Assembly: GCF_000015265.1 (NCBI RefSeq)
Contig: NC_008699.1
Span: 3,038,001 to 3,102,000, forward strand
Length of the DNA stretch: 64,000 bases
Direction: 5' to 3'
Source of the DNA: Nocardioides sp. JS614
GTDB lineage: Bacteria > Actinomycetota > Actinomycetes > Propionibacteriales > Nocardioidaceae
Positions 37,797-45,442 of this stretch are shown in pieces. Position 1 is the stretch's first letter. Every line of letters begins with the position of its first letter. Below the pieces are notes generated by a model. That model was not told the origin of the DNA. It ran no database searches and was given only the letters and a program-made list of their open reading frames with translations. The position numbers and the translations under genes are program-made.

Positions 37797-39316
37797 GGGC
37801 CGGCCTTCACGAACCGCGGTGTCCAGACCCGGCCGCGCGTGACGCGGGTCGAGGTGGCGCCAACGATCAGCAGGCACTTCATGTCGATCGTGGCCGGGTC
37901 GAGGTCGCCGAGCGTGGTGACGACGAGCGACTCCTCGGCCCGGCCGATGTCGCGACCGACGATGACCACCGTGTCCGGCTTCCGGTGCTCCAGGAGCACG
38001 TCGCGAGCCGTGGCGAGCTGTCCGGTCCGTGAGCGCGAAGACGGGTTGTAGATCGCGAGCACGAGGTCGGCCTCCGCGATGGCTCGCAGGCGTCGCTCGA
38101 CGACCTCCCACGGCTTGAGCCGGTCGCTGAGGGAGACGACGGCGAAGTCGGCACCGATCGGCGCGCCAGCACGTGCCGCGACCGCCTGGACCGCGCTCAG
38201 TCCGGGCAGGACCCGGATCGTGACGTCGGCGTACGCCGGATCCTCGGCGGCCTCGAAGACAGCCGATGCCATCCCGAACACGCCGGCGTCGCCGCCGGAC
38301 ACCACGGCCACCTTCTCCCCTGCCCGGGCCAGGTCGAGCGCTGCACGGGCGCGATCGACCTCGACCGTGTTGCCGCTGGCGTGGCGCGTCAGGCCCGCGC
38401 GTTGCGGTACCCGCTCGACGTAGCGGCCGTAGCCGACGACATGGTCGACGCCGGCAAGCGCATCGGCGGCCTCCGGAGTCAGCCAGCCGTCCGGTCCCGG
38501 GCCCAGGCCCACGACCAGCAGCTCGGCCGCCGGCCTCTCCGCCACCACGGGTCCGCCATCGAGGAGGCCCACCCGCATGCGCTCCGCACTCGGCGTCTGG
38601 GCCGTGTCACCCGGCACGAAGACGAGCGAGAAGTAGGGCACCGAGTCCGGGTCCACCTCGGCCACGGGCAGCCAACGCTCTTCCGCCTGCGAGGCACGCT
38701 CGACGTACCACGCACCGTCGAGCCGTCCGGCCTGCTCCAGTGCGGACCGCACGGCGGGGAAGGTACGACCGAGCTTCATGATGATCGCGCCGTCGGTGTC
38801 GGCCAGCCTGCGGGCCAGCTCGGGCTCAGGCAGCGTGCCCGTCAGCACCGTGAGGACGTCGGTCTGCCTGACCAACGGCGTCGAGACCGCAGCCGTCGCC
38901 GCGGCGAACGCAGGCACGCCCGGCACCACCGCCGTGTCATAGGCGTGCTTGAACCGGTCGTGCAGGTACATCGACGAGCCGTAGAACAGCGGGTCCCCCT
39001 CAGCGAGGAGCACGACGTCCCGCCCGGCGTCCAGGTGCGCGGACAGTCGTACGGCGCACTCCTCGTAGAAGTCGGCCATCGCGCCGACGTACCCGCCCGG
39101 GTGGTCGGTCGTTCCGGTCGTCACCGGATAGCGCAACTCCTCCTCGATCGCTCCCGCCGGGATCACGGAATCGGCGATGCGGCGGGCGTGCGACCGCTTC
39201 TTCACGCCCGCATGGAAGGCGACGACCTGCGCGTCGCCGATGAGGCGAACGGCCTTGAGGGTCATCAGCTCCGGATCGCCCGGGCCGATTCCCACGACCG
39301 TGAACGTGCCGTTCAT
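37793..39316 (-). CDS. cobIJ: Bifunctional precorrin-2 C20- / precorrin-3B C17-methyltransferase
   Basis: 507 residues, two tetrapyrrole methyltransferases in tandem. Residues 1-245 are CobI (FTVVGIGPGDPELMTLKAVR; VLLAEGDPLFYGSSMYLHDR; VVPGVPAFAAATAAVSTPLV). Residues ~262-507 are CobJ (LLVVGLGPGPDGWLTPEAAD; VVSGGDAGVFGMASAVFEAA; LVLAIYNPSSRSRTGQLATA). This CobI-CobJ fusion is common in actinobacteria. Start overlaps the cobH stop (ATGA). Confidence 0.95.
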   Translation of the reverse strand: MNGTFTVVGIGPGDPELMTLKAVRLIGDAQVVAFHAGVKKRSHARRIADSVIPAGAIEEELRYPVTTGTTDHPGGYVGAMADFYEECAVRLSAHLDAGRDVVLLAEGDPLFYGSSMYLHDRFKHAYDTAVVPGVPAFAAATAAVSTPLVRQTDVLTVLTGTLPEPELARRLADTDGAIIMKLGRTFPAVRSALEQAGRLDGAWYVERASQAEERWLPVAEVDPDSVPYFSLVFVPGDTAQTPSAERMRVGLLDGGPVVAERPAAELLVVGLGPGPDGWLTPEAADALAGVDHVVGYGRYVERVPQRAGLTRHASGNTVEVDRARAALDLARAGEKVAVVSGGDAGVFGMASAVFEAAEDPAYADVTIRVLPGLSAVQAVAARAGAPIGADFAVVSLSDRLKPWEVVERRLRAIAEADLVLAIYNPSSRSRTGQLATARDVLLEHRKPDTVVIVGRDIGRAEESLVVTTLGDLDPATIDMKCLLIVGATSTRVTRGRVWTPRFVKAGP

Positions 39317-39975
39317 TCGATCTCCTGGGCGAGTGCGTTGAGTGCGGAGGAGGTCATCGCCGAACCGCCACGGCGACCGCGGACGGTGACGAAGGGGATG
39401 TCGATCCCATGCTGGTCGTGGAAGTCGACCAGTGCCTGCTTGGACTCCGCGGCACCGATGAAACCGACCGGACAGCCGACGATCGCAGCGGGCCGGGGAC
39501 CGCCGTCGAGGATGAGCTCGAGCAGATGGAACAAGGCGGTCGGCGCGTTGCCGATCGCGACCACCGCACCGTCCAGGTAGGGCGGCCACAGCGAGACCGC
39601 AGCGGCGGTGCGGGTGGTTTCCCACTGCTTCGCGAGAGCCGGGACCCGGGGATCGTTGAGGAAGCACAACACGTCGTTGTCCTTCGGCAGACGGCTGCGG
39701 GTAACGCCGGTCGCCACCATCGTCGCGTCACACAGCACGGACGCGCCCGCCTCCAAGGCGGTGCGCGCTGCGGACACCATCCGCGGATGCACGACGAGGT
39801 CGGCAGCAAGATCGACCTGCCCGCTTCCGTGGATCATCCGCACCGCCAGCTTCTCGGCGTCGACCGGGATCGCCGACAGGTCGGCCTCTCGGCGGATGGT
39901 GGCAAAGGAGTCGACGTAGATGGCCGGGCCATTGTCGACGTACTCGTAGCGGCAAGGTGGGCGGGACAGGGTCAT
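39313..39975 (-). CDS. cobH: Precorrin-8X methylmutase
   Basis: 220 residues. Diagnostic blocks: RMIHGSGQVDLAADLVVHPR (with the catalytic His), CDATMVATGVTRSRLPKDND, AIGNAPTALFHLLELI and VGCPVGFIGAAESKQAL. It moves the C-11 methyl to C-12, giving hydrogenobyrinate. Overlaps cobG stop and cobIJ start. Confidence 0.96.
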   Translation of the reverse strand: MTLSRPPCRYEYVDNGPAIYVDSFATIRREADLSAIPVDAEKLAVRMIHGSGQVDLAADLVVHPRMVSAARTALEAGASVLCDATMVATGVTRSRLPKDNDVLCFLNDPRVPALAKQWETTRTAAAVSLWPPYLDGAVVAIGNAPTALFHLLELILDGGPRPAAIVGCPVGFIGAAESKQALVDFHDQHGIDIPFVTVRGRRGGSAMTSSALNALAQEIE

Positions 39976-40820
39976 CGGGGCTCCCCCGGGACGAGGACGC
40001 CGCGCCAGGGCGTGACGACCAGGAACTCTGAGATAGAGGTGAGCGAGTCGACCAAGGCACGGTCGAGCAGCCCCTCGGGCACCTCCAGGTGGTGGCCGCC
40101 GGGCACCTCGCCGTACGCCAGCGGGCCGACGGATCGCGGAAGTCGTGGATCGGGTGCCGACGCCGCCGCGAGCTCGGACGGGAGCTCACGGACATGCCAT
40201 GCCGCCGTCGGTCCGCTCCCCCGCCTGCTCAGGAACCGGAGCCCGAGCTCCGCAAGCTCCCCGGCAGCATGATCGAGCGCGACGAGTGGGCCGTGGCCGT
40301 CCCCGATCCGCAGTTGGCAAGTTGCGGCATCGGCCGCGACCAGACCGAGGTCGCAGCGTCGATCGAGGAGGTCTCCCCTGCCGTCGTCGAGCACGAAGAG
40401 GAACCTGCCGGGCAGCTCCCCCAGGGTCGGCTCCGCCAGCAGCGCCGCATCGAGCGCAGCAGCGACCGAACGTAGGTCCGCCCGCCCCCCGGCCAATCCT
40501 GTCTGCGGCGAGACCATCACGTTGCGGACCAGGTCGTGTGCCCGGCTGGGCAGCAGTCCCGTGGCCTCGACCGCCGCCAGGACCTCGTCGGGAAGTCGGC
40601 CGTCACGCGAGGGCAGCGCACGGATCTGCAGGTTGGTCCGAGACGTCAGGTGGATCCGACCGTCGCCGTACTCCTCGGCAACCGACATCAGGGAACGCAG
40701 ACTGGTCGCGGAGACCCGTCCCCCGATCAGGCGCAGGCGCACCAGCAGGCCATCGTCAGCAGCCCATGGCCGCAGCGCGCCCGGGCATCGGTCGCTGCGC
40801 TCGCGGTTGGCGGTCACCAT
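39972..40820 (-). CDS. cobG: CobG-like precorrin-3B synthase, short form
   Basis: 282 residues, related to nitrite/sulfite reductase ferredoxin-like domains: EEYGDGRIHLTSRTNLQIRA and GLLPSRAHDLVRNVMVSPQT followed by LPGRFLFVLDDGRGD. It is shorter than the ~460-residue Pseudomonas denitrificans enzyme, and only three cysteines are seen, not arranged as the usual four-Cys [4Fe-4S]/siroheme motif. It may be a divergent monooxygenase working with an outside cluster protein, or a non-catalytic relative. First gene of its operon, directly behind a cobalamin riboswitch. Confidence 0.8.
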   Translation of the reverse strand: MVTANRERSDRCPGALRPWAADDGLLVRLRLIGGRVSATSLRSLMSVAEEYGDGRIHLTSRTNLQIRALPSRDGRLPDEVLAAVEATGLLPSRAHDLVRNVMVSPQTGLAGGRADLRSVAAALDAALLAEPTLGELPGRFLFVLDDGRGDLLDRRCDLGLVAADAATCQLRIGDGHGPLVALDHAAGELAELGLRFLSRRGSGPTAAWHVRELPSELAAASAPDPRLPRSVGPLAYGEVPGGHHLEVPEGLLDRALVDSLTSISEFLVVTPWRGVLVPGEPR

Positions 40821-40889
40821 CTGCCGGGTCCTTCGGGTCTGGGACCCGTGCGCGGGATCCGTGCGACCTGGCGGCGATCGCCGCTAGGG

Positions 40890-41060
40890 CCAGCAGGTCT
40901 TCGGACTCGGGATCAGCCGGACGAGGCGCCTTCCCAGGTCCGCATGCTCGACCCAGTGGCTGTATCGCTACGTGCCTCGCCCGTCACCCATACCGCTGCG
41001 CGTCAGTCCCGGCCTCTCACCGGGTTCCCTGGCTCCTGCATCGGAGGTTGACTGGCGAGG
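40890..41060 (-). ncRNA. Cobalamin riboswitch upstream of cobG-cobH-cobIJ-cobM
   Basis: On the minus strand: AGGGAACCCGGTGAGAGGCC, GGGACTGACGCGCAGCGG, and 3' AGTCCGAAGACCTGCTGGC. The core and the AGTCCGAAGACC loop are shared with the riboswitch at 35.7 kb. The 3' end lies about 70 nt before cobG. Confidence 0.92.
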
Positions 41061-41216
41061 CCAGCCTACGACGACGGCGTCGAGTCGGCCCAGCGCGGTC
41101 GGGGAGCATCGCTTCGAATGGCTCGCGGAGGCGCGTGCGAACTCGACGGAATCCGGGCGGGCCGCTGCTAGAGTTCCACGTCGCTACATGGGCGCATCAC
41201 TTCGGGGAGCCACGCC

Positions 41217-42836
41217 ATGTCGAGTTCACGTGATGCCGGTGTCGGCGCTGGGCGTCGGCCGGGGCGGGATGGGGAAGGGCCAGCGGCCTCGCTGCCGCGG
41301 GTGAGGTCCGGGGGCTCTGATGCTGTCGGCGCGAAGGGGGTCTTCGATCACTACGCGCGACTCGTGCAGCGGCTGCTGGGGGTTCCCACGTCGTTGGTGA
41401 CGATCGTCGAGGAGCACCGGCAGGTCTTCCCGGGCGCGGCCGGCCTGGCCGAGCCGTACCACAGTGAGCGCCAGACGCCGCTGTCGCACTCGTTCTGTCA
41501 GTACGTGGTCCGCGATCGCGCACCCATGGTCGTCGCTGACGCTCGCGAGGTCGAGCGCCTGGCCGACAATCCGGCGATTGGAGAACTGGACGTGATCGCC
41601 TACGCCGGCTGGCCCCTGGTCGATCGGGACGGTCGGGTGGTCGGGTCGGTCTGCGCCATCGACTCGGGGCCGCGAGAATGGAGCGGCGAGGAGGTGGCGA
41701 TCCTCGAGGAACTGGCCCAGGCGTGCTCGGCCGAGCTGCAGAACGCCCGAGCGCTGGCCGAAGAGGGCGAGGCGCTGGCTCGGACGATCTTCGACTCCGT
41801 CGATGTCGCCATGCTGTTCTACGAAACCGGCGGAGGCCTGATCCTCGCCAACGAGCTGGCCCGCCGTTTCGCCGAAACGACCGGGTTCGACCTCGACGGG
41901 CCGTTCCGGGCCGACAACCACGGTCTCGTACCACCAGACCCACATGTCATCGCGCGAGCCCTGAGGGGAGAGTTGACCTCGCAGGAGACGATGTGGGTGG
42001 GACCGTCGGGAAACCAGATCGCGGTGACGGTCTCGAGCCAGCAGGTCTTCCGCCCCGACGGCACGTCCTGGGGCACGCTGATAGCCGCCCATGACATCAC
42101 GAACCTGGCCCGCTCGCTGCAGGTCAGGGAGAGCTTCATCACGACTGTCGCGCACGAGCTTCGCACCCCCCTCACCTCGATCCTGGGCTACGTCGAGCTG
42201 CTCGTCGACGACGTGGACGGCAGAGGGGAAGATCTCGAACGCACGGCACGCCGCATCGATGAGGCCGCAACGAGGTTGCGCGACAGGATCACTGAACTGC
42301 TCGACACCGCCGACCGCCATCGCCAGCTCGACCTCGCATCGACCGATCTGGCAGCCCTCACACGCGGCCTGACCGACAGCTTCGCCGCCCAGGCCCGCGC
42401 GGCCGACATCACGCTGACGACGCAGGCGCAGCACCCCGAATGGGCCGTCGTGGACGAGGCGGGAATCGAGATGGTCGTGCGAAACCTGGTCTCCAATGCG
42501 ATCAAGTTCACACACCCCGGCGGCCACATCGCGCTCACGACGACCGGGCAGCCCGATCACGTGCGCATCACAGTGACCGATGACGGCGTCGGCATGTCAC
42601 CCGACGAGGTCGCCCAGGCCTGCGACATGTTCTGGCGAGCCGAGAGCAGCCACCGTCAAGCCCTCCCAGGAACGGGCATCGGGCTTGCCCTCGCACGCGA
42701 CCTCATCGCCGCCCACCACGGATCGCTCGACATCGACAGCACTCCCGACGTCGGCACCACCATCACCCTCACACTCCCCCGCGACCCCACACGGGCGGCC
42801 CACTCCCTTCCCGCTGATCCTTGCTGCGACCCGTGA
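41217..42836 (+). CDS. GAF-PAS sensor histidine kinase (orphan)
   Basis: 539 residues without membrane helices. GAF domain about 40-180 (VFPGAAGLAEPYHSERQTPL; YAGWPLVDRDGRVVGSVCAI), PAS-like domain about 187-300, HisKA with phosphoacceptor His313 in TVAHELRTPLTSILGYVELL, and HATPase 410-525 with N-box VRNLVSNAIKFTHPGG and G-boxes DDGVGMSPDE and PGTGIGLALARDLI. No response regulator is adjacent. The GAF fold suggests a cytoplasmic signal, perhaps redox or a small ligand; no ligand is evident. Confidence 0.9.
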   Translation: MSSSRDAGVGAGRRPGRDGEGPAASLPRVRSGGSDAVGAKGVFDHYARLVQRLLGVPTSLVTIVEEHRQVFPGAAGLAEPYHSERQTPLSHSFCQYVVRDRAPMVVADAREVERLADNPAIGELDVIAYAGWPLVDRDGRVVGSVCAIDSGPREWSGEEVAILEELAQACSAELQNARALAEEGEALARTIFDSVDVAMLFYETGGGLILANELARRFAETTGFDLDGPFRADNHGLVPPDPHVIARALRGELTSQETMWVGPSGNQIAVTVSSQQVFRPDGTSWGTLIAAHDITNLARSLQVRESFITTVAHELRTPLTSILGYVELLVDDVDGRGEDLERTARRIDEAATRLRDRITELLDTADRHRQLDLASTDLAALTRGLTDSFAAQARAADITLTTQAQHPEWAVVDEAGIEMVVRNLVSNAIKFTHPGGHIALTTTGQPDHVRITVTDDGVGMSPDEVAQACDMFWRAESSHRQALPGTGIGLALARDLIAAHHGSLDIDSTPDVGTTITLTLPRDPTRAAHSLPADPCCDP

Positions 42837-42895
42837 GACGTCCGCCCGACTCCGTCACCTCACGTGGGACGGGCTGAGCCTCCGTCGGTCATCAC

Positions 42896-43010
42896 CGGCC
42901 GGACGTGACCTCAGGATCGGTCTTCTCCAGGAGCGCCACGCATTCGATGTGGTGGGTCATCGGGAGGAGGCAGACGGCCCTGAGCGCGACCGCGATCCTT
43001 TGCGGCCAAC
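42896..43010 (-). pseudogene. Remnant of an RNA (uracil-5-) methyltransferase 3' end
   Basis: On the minus strand the frame reads PQRIAVALRAVCLLPMTHHI followed by ECVALLEKTDPEVTSGR and a stop. PMTHHIECVALL is the C-terminal signature of TrmA/RlmD-type methyltransferases; compare MFPMTSHVEVVAQL in the intact gene at 46.3 kb. No methyltransferase core is found further upstream. It may be a displaced gene end or a decayed homologue. Identification rests on a short motif. Confidence 0.45.
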
Positions 43011-43158
43011 TGCACGCGTGAGCCGAAGGTAGCCCCTGACCTGCAAGGATGGCGCCTTTGGCCGCTGCTGACGTCAGCTCTGGTTTGCGCGTGGCGGCGA
43101 ATCAAAGCGAGCCCAATCCGAGCCCTCGGCGAAGCTCGAGCTCGCGGCGACCATGGCC

Positions 43159-43192
43159 TTGTAGCGAGGACCATTCGTATTACACTTGCATC
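43159..43192 (+). promoter_or_regulatory. Promoter of the antitoxin gene, leaderless
   Basis: -35 TTGTAG (43159-43164), 16-nt spacer, -10 TACACT (43181-43186), then 6 nt to the ATG at 43193. Transcription would start at or next to the start codon. Confidence 0.6.
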
Positions 43193-43459
43193 ATGAAGAT
43201 CAACGGTGCCGAGGTCTCCGAGGACCAGATCGACGACTGGGTGGCGGAGGCTGAGGCCGGCTACGACGTTGAGATGCTTCGCAAGGGTGGCCGCAAGCCG
43301 GTCGGCGACGGGCCAGGCCGGGTCGTCCCGGTCCGTCTCGACGCAACGCTGCTGGCCCAACTCGACGGCCGGGCCGAGCATGATAACCAGTCGCGTTCGG
43401 AGATCATCCGCGCCGCGATCCGTGCCTACGTGGCGGGAAGGTCCGCGACTCAGCCCTGA
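43193..43459 (+). CDS. CopG/ribbon-helix-helix antitoxin
   Basis: 88 residues. The C-terminal half is a ribbon-helix-helix: VVPVRLDATLLAQLDGRAEH and DNQSRSEIIRAAIRAYVAGR. The N-terminus MKINGAEVSEDQIDDWVAEA is typical of a group of actinobacterial antitoxins paired with a ~75-residue toxin. The start is fixed by the promoter 6 nt upstream. It presumably represses its own promoter and neutralises the partner. Confidence 0.85.
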   Translation: MKINGAEVSEDQIDDWVAEAEAGYDVEMLRKGGRKPVGDGPGRVVPVRLDATLLAQLDGRAEHDNQSRSEIIRAAIRAYVAGRSATQP

Positions 43460-43671
43460 AGCACGGCATCGACCCCGCGGACTCCATTCAGGCCGCCGAG
43501 CATCCGGTCTTCCTGCGTGACCTCGGTGACGACCCGCATCGCCAACTCCGCCTCAGGTTCGACACGCACGGTCGCATCCTGGAGGTGATCGTGCTGACCG
43601 GAGACGGCGGGGACCAAATGCTCATCCACGCCATGAAGGCACGCCAGCAGTATCTCGCCCTGCTCGACTGA
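43441..43671 (+). CDS. Toxin-like partner ORF lacking a canonical start codon
   Basis: 76 codons beginning VRDSALKHGIDPADSIQAAE, with LRLRFDTHGRILEVIVLTGD and MLIHAMKARQQYLALLD at the end. From recall, such partners usually begin ATG-AAG-GTC-CGC-GAC; here the codon in the ATG position is GGG, and no ATG, GTG or TTG occurs between the preceding in-frame stop and this point. It overlaps the antitoxin end by 19 nt in another frame. Either the toxin has been silenced by start-codon loss or it starts at a non-standard codon. Confidence 0.5.
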   Translation, partial: VRDSALKHGIDPADSIQAAEHPVFLRDLGDDPHRQLRLRFDTHGRILEVIVLTGDGGDQMLIHAMKARQQYLALLD

Positions 43672-43722
43672 CGTCGCAGTCAGGGGCCTCAACCGCGCAA
43701 CGCGGCGAGGCAGACGACGTCG

Positions 43723-43813
43723 TGTCGGGCAGATCCCATGACCGTCAGCGGGCAGTTCTCATGTCCGCCAGCGGGCAGCTTCGTGGCCGTCTCCGGGCAG
43801 TTTCTCGTGGCCG
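43723..43813. repeat. Tandem ~23-bp repeats resembling an IS21-type element end
   Basis: GGGCAG recurs at 43727, 43750, 43773 and 43795 (spacing 23, 23, 22) inside units such as ATGACCGTCAGCGGGCAGTT and ATGTCCGCCAGCGGGCAGCT. Multiple subterminal repeats of about this size mark IS21-family ends. No istA/istB gene is present, so this would be a solitary end or a scar. Confidence 0.5.
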
Positions 43814-43848
43814 CCGACACCCAACCGCCTCGATTTAGCAGACACGCC

Positions 43849-44298
43849 CTAGCCCTCGCCGACTGGTGCGCCCTCCAGATGACTCTTCAGGCTCGACCAG
43901 ATTCGCTGTTCCTGGCGCGTCCCCATCCAGGTGACTAGCGGCCCCAGGAGTCGGAGTCCGCCCTTGGGCCGTACCTCTCCGGACCACCGCATACGCGTTC
44001 CGTCCGCGACAGGCTCGAACTTGAGCGTGTACGCAATGTCCATTTGCTTCATCGTCGTCGTGGAGGCGAGCAGCCTTGGCCGGTCATAGCCAGTGTTCTC
44101 AATAAGCATCTCCGCGGTGCGTCCCCCCGACCGCACCGCCGACTTGAACCGGGTCCCCTTGCCGATCGGCCCGGCGGTCTCCTTCTCGGCGCGCACCATT
44201 TTCGGGTTGTACTGCAGTTCGTTGGTCTGATCCGCCACGTAGTCGAACACCACTTCCACGGGACGCCCGATCGTGATCTGTCCCTCGATTTTCGCCAT
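43849..44298 (-). CDS. SRPBCC family protein
   Basis: 149 residues with the START/Bet v1-like helix-grip pattern: GQITIGRPVEVVFDYVADQT at the N-terminus, a curved-sheet region, and a long C-terminal helix (QEQRIWSSLKSHLEG). Such proteins bind hydrophobic ligands or act as polyketide cyclases; no catalytic residues can be named. It stands alone between the repeat and the AbiEii-like gene. Confidence 0.85.
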   Translation of the reverse strand: MAKIEGQITIGRPVEVVFDYVADQTNELQYNPKMVRAEKETAGPIGKGTRFKSAVRSGGRTAEMLIENTGYDRPRLLASTTTMKQMDIAYTLKFEPVADGTRMRWSGEVRPKGGLRLLGPLVTWMGTRQEQRIWSSLKSHLEGAPVGEG

Positions 44299-44633
44299 GT
44301 CGATCCTCCGACCCTGCTACCGGCTTCCGCGATCAGCACACTGCAATCGAACGCGAAAAGCCAGAGCGGATCCGCCGCCCAGGACTCAGGGACGGACGTC
44401 CCCTCCCGGTGCACCACCGGCAGAACGCGGGCCATCCCACTGCGCGCTCTGTCATCGGCCAGATCCGGGCGGTCCCAGTAAGAGGAACGTCCAGCGGGAC
44501 AGCCCGCCTGCCGGCATCCGGGCGTCCCACAAGACCCGCCCGGTGACGTGCACCGGTGACGGAGCCCTATCCGGACGATCGACCGCCGGCTGTCGGGTGG
44601 CGTAAGGGTGAGGGCCCCTACTTTGACGACCAG
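44299..44633. other. Intergenic stretch, no supported gene
   Basis: About 335 bp between the SRPBCC gene start and a tiny ORF. Its base composition is more even than the surroundings, and I see no motif-bearing reading frame or clear hairpin. It should contain the SRPBCC promoter. Confidence 0.4.
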
Positions 44634-44717
44634 TCACCGGTCCACCGATCTCGCCAACTTGCCCCGCGGGCGGGTCATCAATCTTCGCTGCAACTCGACA
44701 ACGAAGTCCTCCGGCAT
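44634..44717 (-). CDS. Possible 27-residue ORF after the nucleotidyltransferase gene
   Basis: MPEDFVVELQRRLMTRPRGK plus seven residues, starting 2 nt after the stop of the AbiEii-like gene on the same strand. Basic and helical. It may be a third small operon member or a remnant of a longer gene. No homology recognised. Confidence 0.25.
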   Translation of the reverse strand: MPEDFVVELQRRLMTRPRGKLARSVDR

Positions 44718-44719
44718 GA

Positions 44720-45442
44720 CTACAACTCCCCCGCCGTGATGAGCCGATCGAGCGAGATCTGGACATCCGGGATCTCGATCAGCAGCGTCCGGTCCTTCCC
44801 GACCGCGGTGACCATGGCGCGCAGCCGCCGGCGGTCCTTCCTCGTGAGCTCTTGGTTCCGGAAGTCGCGGGCTGTGAGCAACCCAGCGAGGACGACGAAG
44901 TCGCGCCTGTGCCGACCGAGGCCAGGGTCCCCCGCGTTGCTGAGCGCTGCCGCCTTACCGACCAGTGCGCCGACGAGGTTGGGCCGGCGTACGGATCCTT
45001 CGCGACCCGCGACCGACACCCGGACGGTCTCGCTGCGCTGCAGCGCTTGAGTCCCACCTGCGGTCGGGAGTGTCGGACTACCCGTGACGCCTTGGCGAAG
45101 GCTGGCTCGCTCGCCGATCCCGTCCGGAAGCAGCACGTCGATCGATGCCTTGCCGCGAACCCAACGATGTTGGAGACCCTCCGCCGAGATGCCGGCTGAT
45201 CTGAACCCGAGGTCGGTCAGGGTCTCGGTAAAGGTGGCGAGCATCGTTGGGTCGGCCCGTACGTCGATGACTGTGTCGGCGTCGTTCGTCGGTCGCACCA
45301 GGAACTGCCCCCGCTCAGCGCAGTGCAAGTGGACGAGCTGGCCGCCGATCAGCGTCCAGCCCTCGGCGAGCCGCTCGTGGAGGTCGAGGATCCCCCACCA
45401 CGAGGCTGTCTGCTCGGGCGGCATTGCGGGCAGGACGATCAT
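44720..45442 (-). CDS. AbiEii/AbiGii-like nucleotidyltransferase (putative toxin)
   Basis: 240 residues. Nucleotidyltransferase signature: GWTLIGGQLVHLHCAERGQF (the GG motif) then RPTNDADTVIDVRAD (the D-x-D pair), and a C-terminal helical region with RNQELTRKDRRRLRAMVTAV. It resembles the toxin of type IV AbiE systems and MenAT-like nucleotidyltransferases. The ATG overlaps the stop of the upstream HTH gene (ATGA), so expression is coupled. Probable role: growth arrest or phage abortive infection, held in check by the partner; inference from family and context. Confidence 0.75.
   Translation of the reverse strand: MIVLPAMPPEQTASWWGILDLHERLAEGWTLIGGQLVHLHCAERGQFLVRPTNDADTVIDVRADPTMLATFTETLTDLGFRSAGISAEGLQHRWVRGKASIDVLLPDGIGERASLRQGVTGSPTLPTAGGTQALQRSETVRVSVAGREGSVRRPNLVGALVGKAAALSNAGDPGLGRHRRDFVVLAGLLTARDFRNQELTRKDRRRLRAMVTAVGKDRTLLIEIPDVQISLDRLITAGEL

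Noticed and set aside
43450..43692. 80-codon minus-strand ORF opposite the toxin-like frame
   Set aside because: The plus-strand frame matches a known toxin-like pattern next to its antitoxin; the minus ORF is probably its shadow.
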